From positions 620,001-684,000 of the forward strand of contig RSEE01000014.1 in assembly GCA_003971905.1 (NCBI GenBank): 64,000 nucleotides of DNA, read 5' to 3'. Below are positions 33,909 to 45,675 of the stretch, one piece after another (position 1 is the stretch's first letter; every line of letters begins with the position of its first letter). A program made the translations under genes and the position numbers. The notes under the pieces were generated by a model. The model was not told the origin of the DNA. It did not search any database and saw only the letters and a list, made by a program, of their open reading frames with translations. The DNA is from Moniliella sp. 'wahieum' (Eukaryota > Basidiomycota > Moniliellomycetes > Moniliellales > Moniliellaceae).

Positions 33909-33928
33909 GCGGTGGCGAGCAGCCGCAT
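33889..33928 (-). repeat. 20-bp tandem duplication across the antiporter start codon
   Basis: Two adjacent 20-bp units (33889-33908 and 33909-33928) agree at 19 of 20 positions. Read on the minus strand, each begins ATGCGGCTGCTCGCCACCG. Because 20 is not a multiple of three, the two ATGs are in different frames: the inner one (33908) leads into the antiporter, the outer one (33928) into an unrelated Ser/Pro-rich frame. Confidence 0.8.
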
Positions 33929-34689
33929 GGCGGTGGCGGAGGAGCAGGGCGATGAGGGCGCGGGCGAATGCGAGTGGGGCTGGACGCAGGCGGAGGGAGA
34001 GCCCAGACGCAGGGGGTGGGTGGGGGCCGTCGCCTGCTCGCACTGGCTGATGTGTGCCAATCAACTCAATTAACGTCTGCACCCTGTGCGGCTCCTCGGC
34101 TTCGGCCCTCGCCTCGCATCTTATCGGTCGGGATACACACCCACCCTCTGCTCCACACCTCGCAATCAATCGGTCGGGAGGAACCTGGCCACAGCCCATG
34201 CCATCTGCAGCTGTATTACCTAAAGCCACCGCCTCTCCTGCAGCTCAATACGCTTGGGCCGTGAACAGGAGACCGCTCCGACGAGCACCTATATCAGTCC
34301 TACGGTACTCCCCCCTCCGAGCAGAGAGCAGATGCAGACACCCATTTTATTGCTGCTTCCCTCGCCGCGCCCGGCGGCAGATAGCAGACTGATGGCATGC
34401 ACATTGTGGGGAGACCAAGCAGACCAAGGTCAACAAAGCAAGGGACGGAACCGATCGGCAAGGCAAGGCAAGACAAGGCAAGACGAGGGGATACAACGAC
34501 GCAGTAGGGGGAGGTGGGAGTCGGACAGCGACCGAAGGGGAGAGAAGAGAAAAAAAAAACAGAAGAAGACAGACACAGAAGGAAAGAAGGGACCCAACCC
34601 AACACAATCCACAGCCGAGTCAAGCTGGGGCGACAAGAAGGAGGCACAGAGAGCGCAGGGTTGCCCGCCACGCCCGCTTTGCCATTTGG
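33929..34689. other. Upstream region of the antiporter gene and 3' flank of the next gene
   Basis: No additional gene is supported. The 34420-34610 stretch is purine-rich on the + strand with GGCAAGGCAAGACAAGGCAAG repeats. Long frames here on either strand are low-complexity shadows. Confidence 0.45.
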
Positions 34690-37600
34690 TTACTCGGCAC
34701 GCGCCCATACTCCACTCAAGGCGCGCTTAATCGAATCCAGCGCCTGGCCCGTCTGCGCCGCACGGGGGGAATGGGTGCCCGTCGACGGTTTGGTTGGCAC
34801 CCTCAGCTTGTCCCGGCGGGCGACCTTGGTGTCCGTTGCCACGGTCGCTACCGGACGCGTTCCGTACACCAATGCCGGTCGCGGCACGGGCCCCGCCTGA
34901 CCGGGTGGCATGGGCGCGGCAACCTGCGCTGCGCGTCGGGCCAAGTCGCGAAGCGCATCCTGGTTGCCTGCTTGGGCTTGCTTGGCGAGGTAGGATGGGT
35001 AGTAAGGCGGCGCTGCTGGGTCAGTCGGCTCGGCAGCCGAGCCAGCGGCCGAGGTGCGCGGATCGGCCTTCTGGGCATTGGCCAACACACCACCAGCCGA
35101 GGCCGAGGCCGAAGCCGAGCTGGCCAAGGTCCCAATGGTAGAGGTGGCTGCGGACGAAGTCCGTGCCGTGGCGAGGCTGCTGCCGGTCGTACGGGGCGGG
35201 AAGGGACCAAAGGCCCAGTCGGCCCGTGCCATTGGTGCCACCCGGCCGAGGCACGGTACACGCGAGCAAACGAGTCGCGCGCGGGGAGCGAAAGGTACGT
35301 GTGACGGCGGCGTGGACGAGCCTGGTGCGAGGCTTGGTAGGTGAGCGCCAGGGCTCGTGCGGTCCGGCGTGGGAGCGTGAGCGAGGGTTGGAACGAAGTT
35401 GGCATCCTCCATCCATCGCCCTCGCCGGTAGCGGGATCGATGAGCAAGGTTGGCTGCGCATACTGCTGCAGTTGGGGAGGAAGGTCGTCCACGTCCAAAG
35501 CGCATGTCTCGCGTGTGGTAACCAGAGCTTGGGTCGCATACATTGGCATCCCCAATGGATTGGGCGGTGCGTGTTCCCATTCGGCCAGGCCCGGGTGCCC
35601 ATACTCCTCCGCCCTGCCCAGCAGTGCCGGAGGCATCGTCACTCCGCCCGTCAGCGGCGGATTGAGCACCGGTTCCAACAATGCCCCGGTTACCTCGTTA
35701 TTTGGCAACGCAGGACCCATCAGGTGGCCGCCGCCTTCGGCGCGCACGTACTCACCATGCTCCGGCCGCGGCTGTATGCCAGCAACAGCCGCGTTCAGCA
35801 TCGCACCATACCCAGGACGCCAAGGCGAGTAGGGTCCCACAACGCGGAGATGCAGAGGGAGGTCGGACGGACGTAAACGGGTTCCCGCCCACCAGCGCCG
35901 ACGACAGCATCGACTCCTCCGCGGTCGCGTGCGACGCGTGGGCCGAATGCACGGTGGCAGTACGGAGGAGCGAGGGGGTGGGGGCGACGTGACTGGACGA
36001 GACGAGTGCGGGGAGGTAGGACACGTTTCCCATCTCCCCCGACCCTTCCCCCGACCCTTCGGACGGGGGAGAAAAAGTAGAGATTGGAGAGAGCTTGGAT
36101 CGTGCCTGGCGCGAATTCACCGGGGATCCAGGCGCGGTCTGCGCTCCCGTCTTGAAATCAGGCGCAGGAGAGATACGAGAGGTGGGGCGAAGGCGGGACC
36201 CAGACTGGAGAGGGGGAGTCAACGAGATCCGTCTCGCTCTTTCCTTTGCCTCGGCCAGCCGAGCTCACCGTGCGCTCCCGCGGAATATACGTTTGAGAGG
36301 GAGAGACGATACGGGGAGACAACGATTGGCTCGGATCGGCAGGGTGATGCGATGGCGCACAACCAACCAAGACGGGCGAGATATGAGCCTCGGTCGGGGA
36401 GCCGGCAAGGTAAGAGGGAGGGAGTGACCGCCCCGTGTCCGTTCTTCTGCGGTGAAGCAGTTTGGCGAGACACGGTCGAGTGGGACGAATGTCGCATCGC
36501 GCTCGTGTTACTCACTAGGGCCGGGGCAGCGGTGGTGGCCATCTTGCGCTGAAGGAGCACGTCGGCGGGAGAAGAAGAGTAGGAGGTTGACACGCGATTG
36601 GTCAGGTTCAAGAGCGAATGCGAACGTTTGGCCACGGGCGACTTGGAGCCGGCGGGTGTGCGCGGGGCATGCGAAACATCCGCCGTGGTACTCGCAGTCT
36701 CCTCAGAAAGATGTGAATCTCGGGACGAGCTGGGAACTTCCGAGGTCGAGCCCCGCTTCTCAGCTCTTGCCCTTGGGGTGGGACAGTTTGAAGCGGGAGG
36801 CGTCGGGGGCAGATCGTCTCTGGTCGCCTTGGGCACCTGGTCATTGCCAGAGGGAGATGATTCCGGGGTTGGAATCGCTGTTGACGCCGTCGTAGTGTCA
36901 CTCTGATTGTCCGTCGAGGCACGGAGCGGTCTAGACACCTATCCTGGGCCACCGCGGGACCTGGCGTGGCAGGAGGGGGCGGTGAGGAGCAGGAAGCGGA
37001 AGTTGGAACGACAGTAAGCTCAGGATGGTCCGAATGCTGAGCATATCCATCGCGTTGTATCCTTTCTCCTTGGGGATTGGGCCCTGAGGATGTGGCAGTG
37101 GACTGATCGCGGTCCAGCAGAGTTCGATCCGATGCAGGCGCGCTCATCATCGAGGGAGTACATGGCGACGAAGGCACGACTGTGGCCGCCGTGTCAGTGT
37201 CGGACAAAGGTGTGTCGTGTGCTGCACCTCCCAGGTGGTGTCGCGCGACAAGGTAGTCTGTCTGATTTGGGGTTGGGCCAGCAGTGGGTGCCGGGGCAGG
37301 GAGTGAAGAGGGGGTAGGTGAAGAGGTCTCCACGATCTCAGGCGGAGGACGTGGTTGGGGTTGGGGATTGGGGGCGGGAAAGGGAGTAGAGGTAGTGGTG
37401 GAGGGTGGGACAGACGAATCAGCCTGCCGCCGACGACGGGGGGCCATGACCAATACATCGCGCTCGTCATCGTCATCTTGGTCCTCATCGTCGTGGGCCT
37501 CAGGTCCGGCACCTTGGGCGGGGTCAGAAGGGACCCTGCGTGGGCCTGGTAGGAGGCAGAGGCGGGTGCGGCTGGGGCAGGCGGATGGGCAGGGTGAAAA

Positions 37601-37889
37601 AGCCGATGTTGGCACGGGCCGAAAGAGAGCCACGGGATCGATTGCGCGGGAGGGAGCTGTGGCCGACGGTGTGAAGACGGTCACTGCTCTTGCGCGAGCG
37701 CAGGTCGGAGGTGCTGCCGCGAGCCGAGGGACGGGGGCGGCGGCGGGCGGCGGGGAGGCGGAGGGGCGACCCGGAGCAGAGGGAGGCAGCGGCGGGGCGG
37801 GGGAGGGGGTGGGCATGGCAAGGCGATGGTGGAGGCGGCTGAGGACGGCCAGTCTGCACAGGGCGCGGGAGGGCAGATGAGATTGGCAA
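34690..37889 (-). CDS. Large disordered protein of unknown function
   Basis: A series of overlapping minus-strand frames with coherent composition ends at 34690 (SGVWARAE, TAA). The N-terminal part is Ser/Pro/Arg-rich, including GSTSDLRSRKSSDRLHTVG and SRGSLSARANIGFFTLP. The middle is Ser/Thr/Pro-rich with an acidic DDEDQDDDDERD stretch near 37470. The C-terminal third contains a segment that looks folded and conserved: EYGHPGLAEWEHAPPNPLG, MPMYATQALVTTRETC, DLPPQLQQYAQPTLLIDP (about 35400-35620). This is followed by a Ala/Ser-rich region and a basic tail. I do not recognise the family. Several frame switches suggest one-base errors. The start is a guess (ATG at 37889 or 37816). Ser/Arg-rich repeats could be phosphorylation sites, but nothing shows a function. 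Confidence 0.55.
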
Positions 37890-40561
37890 TCAAGTGACTA
37901 TGACTTGTGCGTGAATTGGGCAGCGGCAGCTGGCCGTTGCGGTGAACTTGAACGTTGAACGTTGCGTTTTGAACGCGGGAGGCGGGAGGAGTGACTAGTG
38001 AAATGTGAAACGATGCGTGATGCATGCAGCATGCACCTGCGCTTGAAAGTTGAAGCTGAGCCGGCGCGGCGAGCTCTGAATCTGAGATCATCGATCAGAG
38101 CGTAATTAATAATTGTCTTCCCACGGCCTGCGGCCGGAGGCGGCCCGGGTGCGGCGTACTGCCTGTCCCGTGTGTGGCGGCGTGGCTTGCTCCGCAAACA
38201 GTAGCAGCGCACTGGCGCCGTGCGGTACGCGATATGACTCGGTTGCCCGTGTTGCGGCCGACTACACAATCGGCGCGACTGAGTGGCCGGTGGCTACGAC
38301 GTGGGCGGGATGCCTGACATGTGACACTGATGCATGATGCCTGCCGCCAGAGACAGCAGGGCATGTGACATGTCACACGTGACCTGTGACTGGTTGTGAC
38401 ATGTGACATGTGATGCATGTGAACGCCGGGATAGACGATAGCGCCCCCTTTCGGCTCCTTAGTAAATCCTCTCACTCCAAGCCCCATCCTGCCTTCTGCT
38501 TTTCCATTCTCCATCTTCCCTAGATGGCTTGCTGCCCTGCGCTTCGAGCATGGCAGCAAAAAGGAGATCCACATCGGACAAAAGCAGGCGCCAACCTCCT
38601 GTCGGGAGGGCAGGGCAAAGCCACAGAGTGGCTGTGGCTCTGCTGCCAAAAGACCAAGTGTGGAGCATTGAACGTGAAAGAGACAGGCGGGGAGGCGGCC
38701 AGTAGCCAGCAAAAGCAGAAAAGCGGTCTCCTATTAACGTTTAACGTTTAACTGCGATGAGACTTTGCCGTAGTTGGGTCTGTTGGTGCCTCACACAGGC
38801 CCTCAGGCCCGAGGGAGACTTGCCTCTGTCCTCAAGCTCACGCTGTGGCCTCGCTCAGGAGACCCCGGGACAAAAATGGGGGGAAGCAGTAGAAGACCCA
38901 CCTGCTCCACTTAGTCTAAAAAAGGCACACTGACAGCGGGAGCGCGTGTCGTTTCCTTACCGGCCTTACCGCGCCTTACCCCTAAAGCGGACGGATCCGT
39001 ATATGGGAGACATTATAGACGCTGACAACGTCGGCAGAGCATATGCTGCTCGTAACAGGGCACGCGTCTCAGTTTCTGGGGAGCACCGTGTCTCCATATC
39101 CCCTAACCACGCCAGGAACGGTTCTTGTTCCTGGCGAAGCAGCCGCCGCTTTGTAAGTAGTTGCTATATAGTGCTAGGTGCGCGTCTTTGGCTGGCAGGC
39201 TATGTAGTAGCAAGGACTACATTAATAGTAGTGCTGGTGAGGTAGGGTCAAACTTCTCCTTTACTGCCACCGCGGGCCTATGCGGCACCCTATGGCACCC
39301 TACGGCGCCCTATCGCCGGGTTGGGTGGGTTCCTCGTTGTTTATGAATTAGTATAGGCATCGGGACGTTCTTGAAGCTTGAGGGCCGAGTAACTAGTGAG
39401 GCTTGAGAGGCTTGAGGCTTGAGGCCTGAGGCTCAGACCCTCAGGGTTCTATAAAGATCAAGCGGTCAATTTGGGGTGTAGCAAGCCATTATATTGCATG
39501 GTTGTGGTGCACTGACTAGTAGTATATAGCAACAGAATGCATAAGCTGTCCTTCCCTCTTCTTCCACTTCGCATCATGCATCATGTTGCTTCCTTCCTCT
39601 ACATTCCTTGGCCTATAATCCCGACTCTGATCTCCCTCTTGCCTTATAATAGCCCCGACTGCGTGACAAAGTTGAAGAGCTCATCAGTTTGAACAAACCG
39701 CGAGGGCAGCTGGGACAAGCACTGTGAAGGAGGCTTGGATGCAACTCATTACGAGAGATTTTTGGAGGGTATATGCTGGTGATGTTGGCCCCACAGTCTT
39801 GCGGAAGGAAATCCTACCACAACGCGGATGTGCTTTTCGCCCCAAACGGCATTTCCCCTCCATACTTTATTGTCGAGGAAGAGGATTAGCTTCATGTATG
39901 TGGATTGACGTAGTATTAGTACTAAGTACACTCCCTCCGGTGCGCGGAAAAAAACATTCCAGAGCGGGACGCTGGGAAAGAAGAAATTGGGAATAGGAGC
40001 GAGATCGGCCAAACTATGGCAATATAGCTATCAAAACATATTATTGATGGGTAATGGTCTAACATGATGTGCATGATGTTGGTACTATTGTGCCGTGGAA
40101 CAGGTCACTCTCCGATGAGACGAAGAGTATTAGTGTACAGAAGAGGTGGCCAGTCGATTGGTCACAGAGAGTGGGAACGAAGTGACAAGCGAAGCGAAGG
40201 GTTTTGTGGGGTGGTAGAGACACACGACACCAACTGCAGTAGTAGAGAAGGACGGCAGGGAAGGCCGGCGCGAGCAAATATGATATGAACAGTGGCCTAT
40301 ACTAGCCCCTCCTAAGCCATGGCCTACCTTCGTTATAGATACCCCTTCTACTACACCTGTTATACTAATGACACCCTTCTTTCTATTGGCCACCAGCACG
40401 CTATATATCCTGTGGTGTCTTCAATCGTGGAAGTAGACCGAGCTCACCTCTGCTTGATTTCTTTGTCTTTCACACATCATGGACACCATTGTGTCAATAT
40501 GGTTGTAGCTATACTTCTACTAATATATGCGGTCTCGGTCGGTGTATGCATCCAGTTTCTT
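37890..40561. other. Gene-free DNA with iterated palindromes
   Basis: No supportable gene in 2.7 kb. Clusters of short iterated palindromes occur at 37935-38060 (TTGAACGTTGAACGTTG and GATGCATGCAGCATG types), 38310-38420 (GTGACATGTGACATGTGATGCATG type), 38730-38752 (AACGTTTAACGTTTAA) and 39370-39440 (GAGGCTTGAGGCTTGAGGCC). The rest shows nothing recognisable. Confidence 0.55.
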
Positions 40562-41672
40562 CTACAACCGTCCCTTTGTCTGGACCATCTCGTCCGATAG
40601 CCGACGAACCAGATCGCTAGCAGGCAGTATGTCCTCCATGCGCACCACCCCTGTGCCAGCCCAGGTGACGACTCTGTCCAACCGTGAAGGACTGTAGGCA
40701 GTGCGGTAGGTTTCCTTGCCCGCATCGAACTCAGCAACGGTTTGACTATACAAGCCGCGTCCGTCGACACCAGGGGGCCAGCCCAACGTGCTCCTCGCAT
40801 GGTCAAACGCAGTAGACCGCACAGTAGGTTCATCCCGATTGCCCTGCATCCCCGGTGTGTCGGATCCGGCATGCAAGAGCAGTTGTTTCTGTCCGTCACT
40901 GTAGAGTGCCTCGGGGGTCAAGAGGAAGCGGGTGCCAAAGACAGCTGCGTCAGCGCCAGCGGCAATGAGTTGGCCTGCCTCTTGCCCGTTGGCTAGTCCG
41001 CCAGCAACAAAGAGACACGGCCGCATGTTGTGCGTCGCAAACGCAGTCTGAACTTGATCCAGCAACACTCGTACGGGTGGAGCGGCAGCCATACCATGCC
41101 CTCCTGCCTCGTGGCCCGTTAGAGAAAGAGCAGTGGGATTGTACGCAAGCGCTTCTTGGGCTTCCTTTAAGGTTCCGACCCCAATCACGATCCGCACTGC
41201 TTCGCTCATTCCACGAAACTGGTCATCCCAATACCGGAGATAGGCGATCCATGCCCCCAACTCCTTGGCCTGTCCAAATGAGAACCACACTGCCGCGACC
41301 CGCTTGAGGCAAGTAGATGAACCAGTTCATGAGCCGGGCTTGTGTTGGGCGCGTCTGAGCGGTGAGGAAGCTGACCGTGGCCAGTTGGGTCAACTTCCAA
41401 ACCAGCACACCGACTCCAATAGGTTTCCGTTCGTTGGAGGGCGTCGAGGAGGGCAAACCAAGCTCGGTGGAAGCAATAAGCAGCTCAGATCGTAACTGGT
41501 CGGGAGTCCAGTACCCGGCACCGCAAAAGCCTAGACCGCCAGCGCGCGTGACCGCGGCCGCCAGTGCGCCGCCCGATGCTGTGGCAAGAGGGCCACAGAT
41601 AATGGGCACCTGCAGTGGGACCCAACGACCCTGGAACACGGTGCGGCCAAAGAAGTGCTTGGTCAGGGACAT
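40562..41672 (-). CDS. Nitronate monooxygenase (2-nitropropane dioxygenase family)
   Basis: An FMN enzyme of the nitronate monooxygenase family, which oxidises alkyl nitronates to carbonyls and nitrite. From 41672 it reads MSLTKHFFGRTVF, then VPIICGPLATASGGALAAAV and AGGLGFCGAGY (the N-terminal FMN-barrel segment), AVWFSFGQAKELGAW, LTGHEAGGHG (the conserved catalytic/phosphate-binding stretch) and FVAGGLANGQEAGQLIAAGA with FGTRFLLTPEA, which bind the FMN phosphate. It ends at TAG 40562-40564. One frame shift lies near 41290. The length of about 370 residues is usual for eukaryotic members. The next gene upstream on the same strand is a P450, about 460 bases away. Confidence 0.88.
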
Positions 41673-42131
41673 GGTAGCGCCGCGTTGGATGCACATTAGC
41701 TAGCGGGAGGCTCCGCTTAAGTATATGTTGCGCTCGGACGAGGCGGGGCTAGTAAGAGCGCCGTAACCCATGGCGGCGATCGTGGAGGACGAGAGCGGGC
41801 AAAAGATACATGCTGCCCCCAAATTGATCTCGATGCCCATGGCGGCCCTCCAGCCGCCTCAGCCGGCAGATCTGACAAATACAGACCGAAAATGTTTGGC
41901 TAGGCTATATGCATCACCACTGGAGCAGTGTTGGGTATATAAAGGCACTGTCCGCCTTTGCATCCTATAGAGACGTCTCGCACACACATACAGCCAGCCA
42001 CTAGTTACCAGTTACCATTCACGGTCGGTCCCTGCGGCACGGTAATAACACCCCCAGAGGTGGGCGCCTTGGAGCTACTCTGAGCCACTGACGGTATTCC
42101 CATCGGATTATGAATAAGTGCAGGTTGCTCC
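41673..42131. other. Spacer between P450 and nitronate monooxygenase genes
   Basis: The spacer contains a TATATAAAG word at 41936-41944 on the + strand, with no plus-strand gene after it. It is about 265 bases upstream of the minus-strand nitronate monooxygenase start, so it is at best a weak AT-rich element. A shifted frame at 42010-42130 could extend the P450 C-terminus. Confidence 0.4.
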
Positions 42132-43940
42132 TCAAATGCTTGTCCGCTTGTGTAGCGTCGCCTTGTATGGCAGGCGGAGCGGCAATGTAAGGGTCTGGGC
42201 ATAAACGGGATACGCGAGATGGGACACGTCTAAGTGCACATCGAACTGGCCCAACAGCGCAGCCAGCACAGCGCAACCCTCATACATGGCCAACGTCTGC
42301 CCGAGGCAGAGCCGCGGCCCTGCATTGAAGACGTGAAAGACAAACGGGCTGAACGTCTTGAGCGACCCGTCTTCAGGGTTTAAGAAGCGCTCGGGCCGGA
42401 ACTCTTCACAGTCTTCGCCCCAAATCTCCGGCATGCGTGCCATAGTGTAATCGGACCAGAGGATAGTGGTTCCCTTTTGAATGAATATGTCGGGCAAGCG
42501 CTTGCCCGCTTTGGCCCCGGTGCCATAAGGGTCGTCGGGACCCTTTCCCCCACCTAGTTCTTGCGCGTAGGGCTGAATCACGTCATCCTCTGTCGCGTAC
42601 TTGAGATTGCGACAGACAGGTGGCCAGAGACGAAGCGCTTCGCAAAAGACGGCTTGGGTATAGGGCATGACCTTCAAGTCGTCGTATTCCATCAAACGTT
42701 GCTCCTCACCTTCCCTAAGACACGGGTCACCTCTCGTCGGAGCTTAGCCACCACATTGTCTGCGTTGCGCAGCTCGTACAAGGTCCATGTCAAACCCTGT
42801 GCGGTCGTGTCTCGTCCGGCGAGAAGAAAGTTGAGAACAACCGCCAGGAGCTCCTCCCGCCCGAGTCCTTGGTCGATAAAATGCTGAAGTAGATCCTTCC
42901 CATCCTTGCTCTGAGCGCCTTGAGACCCGCCATTAGCTTGATTCTCCATCCGCTTGTCAATTATGCGATAGCAGGCCTCCCGGATCACAACGAGGGCTTT
43001 GCGCATGTCCCGCCCTTGACGGGAAAAGCACTCGGTGAGTTTCCAAAACGGGTTGCTAAAGCGCAGGCCAGATACCTTTTGGGCAAAGTCGAAGGCAGCA
43101 GCAAAGGGTACTTCAGTTGCCAGCCATCCTCGCCTTGGAGCTTCAGAGTAACAATCAGATATGTCAGTCAGTGTTCACCCCACATGGGGGGGGCGTACGG
43201 CAAGCATCCCAAGTCGGCTCCGAATGCCATGGTCCCAAACGTATCAAGTGTATACCGAAAGAAGATGTGGCAGATTTACGGTTGAATGCTTTGCTGCCAA
43301 ATCGTCGGCCAACTGAAGCAAGACGGCAAGATCGCGCTGAACAGTGCGCTGGACATGTGTGCGAAAGTTGGAGACGGAGAACTATATACCAAAATGAGGA
43401 TGAATCAGTGTGCTTTTGAGCGGCAAACATCGTCATCTTGGAGGGGGGGAAACGTACAATATGCGAAGCCAACTTGCGCTGGCGCTTCCACGCAACTCCA
43501 TCCGCTACAAAGATGCCCGTCTCGGACAAGAGGTCGGAGAGGCATTGGCGAAAGGGGGCCCCCTTCACGTACTTGTGGAAACTAGTCTTGGAACCTTGGA
43601 CCCATGCCAACAGCTCGGGTCGGTTGATGACCGTGGTGCGGGAACCTAGGGCGAAGGGGATATGAAGTGCAAACGGCATGCCCCCGGCGCCCGTGTTGTG
43701 CTGCGCTTGGGTCATCAAGTCCAGCCCACCTTCGTTGCGACCTTGTAGTCCCCGTACAAGCTCACGCCAGTTTCCCACGAGGGCCAAGCTGCCGGGGACG
43801 ATGGCCACCCCGGGCACTCGTTTCACCCCCAGCGGCCGGTCGGGGTATAGGACCACGCCCACCAGGAGCAGCAGCACGGATGTGCTCAGAATGATCCAGG
43901 GGGACGGCGCGGAGATCGATGGGGCCAGCAGGAACGGCAT
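42132..43940 (-). CDS. Cytochrome P450, CYP52/CYP63-like
   Basis: A membrane-anchored P450. The N-terminus at 43940 has one hydrophobic anchor (WIILSTSVLLLLVGVVLYP) and a Pro-rich hinge. Then come DGVAWKRQRKLASH (helix C), the I-helix motif FLLAGRDTTAQGLTW (about 42810), EALRLWPPVCR (ExxR, about 42635) and the heme loop FNAGPRLCLG with its cysteine (about 42310). AGRDTTA is typical of the CYP52/63/86-type clan that often hydroxylates fatty acids or alkanes; the substrate is not determinable. Introns at 43382-43457 (76 nt) and 43141-43198 (58 nt) are well supported. One-base shifts occur near 43110 and 42703. It lies upstream of nitronate monooxygenase on the same strand. Confidence 0.92.
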
Positions 43941-44686
43941 TCAGGCGAATGACAGAGCCGAGAGGCAGCTTTTGGGAGAGGAGGTGGTGGAGTTCATGGC
44001 AGCAGTAGAAGCGACTTGCGTCACAAACGCATTGGCCAAAGCAAAAACCCCGCTTTGGCAACGGCCTGTGAAAGTCTGCCTCGTTTGCACATGTTTGCAC
44101 ATGAGCAATTCCACATTTCAAAGTGCAGTCCATATATGCTCTGGCCGAACCGCAGGGTGACCACCGGGAACTTAACCCGTCACGCGTCAAGCTTCAAGAG
44201 CTTCAAGCTTCATCGATGATCGATGAATGACGTTAATGACGCGGAGCGGACGCGTCGGTCATTAGGCGGAGTACGTTGTATGCACAGCCAAGCGACTGCA
44301 CCTGAGTACTGAGTGCCTGAGCGCTGAGCCTGCGCCCGAGTAACTGAGCTGAGGCTCAGCGCTGAGGCGCTGAGGCCCAGCCTGAGCGGCAACCAATGGT
44401 CTCTAGTGCTAGTGGCACTGCGCGCTAGCGCTTGAAGCTTGAAGCTTGAAGCGCTGCCGTGGGGTGGATCGAGTCTTTAGTGGCACTGGTGGTACTGGTG
44501 GTACGCCAGCTGTGCGAGAGGGGCTTGGATTCGAAAAAAAGGGAATATTGAACTTGTACTGGACCGCTGACGTGTAACGTGTGACGTCCGTTGCCCATTG
44601 CCTAGGTGGCTTTTCGATCGACATGCACGGGCCACATTGGACGGGCCGCTGCCGATGGGACATCGATTGTCGGTTATCGATCGGGG
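43941..44686. other. Intergenic spacer with palindrome iterations
   Basis: The spacer holds promoters for the P450 (-) and the small gene (+). Iterated words lie at 44185-44230 (GCTTCAAGAGCTTCAAGC then TTCATCGATGATCGATGAA, a near-perfect 19-bp palindrome) and 44425-44455 (GCGCTAGCGC and GAAGCTTGAAGCTTGAAGC). Confidence 0.55.
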
Positions 44687-44692
44687 TATAAA
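44687..44692 (+). promoter_or_regulatory. TATA box
   Basis: TATAAA lies 67-72 bases before the ATG of the small mitochondrial-type gene and is preceded by GATCGGGG. Spacing fits a core promoter. Confidence 0.55.
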
Positions 44693-44758
44693 GCTGGGGC
44701 CCACTCCAATCTCGCCCGCCTCCAGCTGCCTTCGTCACACCCAGCAAACGTTGCCGTC

Positions 44759-45123
44759 ATGCTGTCGCCCATCCGCACCGCCTTTACCAGCAGCATCGCC
44801 CTCAGCAGCTTCCGGGCTGTGGTACGCCCTGCTCTGCTCCGTCCCGCAGCAGCACCAGCGCGAGCTTTCCAGGTGAGTTTCTATAAGTGCTCTCCACCTT
44901 CTCGTCCCTCTCTCCCTCATCTCAAGATGACCCAAGCTGACGACCATTAGACTTCGCCCGTGCAATCCGGTTCCCAAGCTAATGCTGGCGACCCTGCTGG
45001 CGACCCCGAGCCGACCGAGGCAGAGGAAGATGTCCGTGGGACCAAGAGGAGTCCAACATGTCGCCTCAGGAACTTGCTCAAGAGGAGGCATTTATCCGCA
45101 TGCGGAAGTGGAGGACAGTATGA
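44759..45123 (+). CDS. Small protein with mitochondrial presequence, unknown function
   Basis: Exon 1 (44759-44872) encodes MLSPIRTAFTSSIALSSFRA followed by more Arg/Ala/Pro-rich sequence: basic, free of acids, and ending ARAFQ, as mitochondrial presequences do. A 78-nt GTGAGT...TAG intron ends at 44950. Exon 2 gives a Gly/Asp/Pro/Glu-rich mature part. After a one-base shift near 45028 it continues DQEESNMSPQELAQEEAFIR and MRKWRTV, stopping at 45121-45123. The total is about 95 residues. The helical acidic end is reminiscent of small regulatory or assembly proteins of mitochondria, but I do not recognise the family. Confidence 0.55.
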
Positions 45124-45329
45124 CCGAGTCTGAGCAGGACTTGGATGGCGACAAGTCTTAATATATCTCACCTGCACTGTCATCCTGCTCCTGTGTGCGC
45201 AGCTGCTCTTCCCCGTCACAGTATTTCTGTCGTATTGCAAACTCTTTTTCATGGGGTATAGGTGTTGGTGGGGTGCGTGGGAAACCCGTGGCGTATACTG
45301 TTCCTAGACGAATGATGACGAGGAGACCA

Positions 45330-45368
45330 CCGTGCCTACGGCACGGTCGGCTGGGGCTTCGCCCCAGC
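45330..45368. repeat. Two adjacent perfect GC-rich hairpins
   Basis: CCGTGCC-TAC-GGCACGG (45330-45346, 7-bp stem) is followed three bases later by GCTGGGGC-TTC-GCCCCAGC (45350-45368, 8-bp stem). Both have 3-nt loops. They lie in a non-coding spacer and are followed by CCACCGT-type and TTCCACGCTGGAG direct repeats (to about 45475). They resemble GC clusters of fungal and algal mitochondrial DNA in form only. Confidence 0.7.
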
Positions 45369-45675
45369 TTGGTGCTTGCTCGCCACCTTAGCCACCGTTC
45401 CCCCGGTCCCCCCGTTCCATCCCGTCGCCACCGTAGCCACCGTTCCACGCTGGAGCCCTTCCACGCTGGAGAGAGCAAATAATATGACCGATACTCTGGC
45501 TGCGGGTGGCTGGAGGAAGTGGCGGTCGGCACGTGCCTATGACGTAAAAGATGGCACGGCGTTTCGTCCTTAATATAATCTCCCAGGCCAAGTTTGGTGC
45601 GTTGCATGACGCAGTGCGGGAGCCCATCTCCAGCTCCTACGCTCCATCCCCGACACCCATGTCCGCAACGAACCT

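Noticed and set aside
32684-34060. 458-codon minus-strand frame as a single protein
   Set aside because: Only pieces of it match Nha1, alternating with other frames. It is a composite of frame-shifted antiporter sequence plus a GC-rich upstream stretch.
41936-41944. TATATAAAG as a core promoter
   Set aside because: No plus-strand gene follows it, and it is too far from the minus-strand nitronate monooxygenase start to be assigned.
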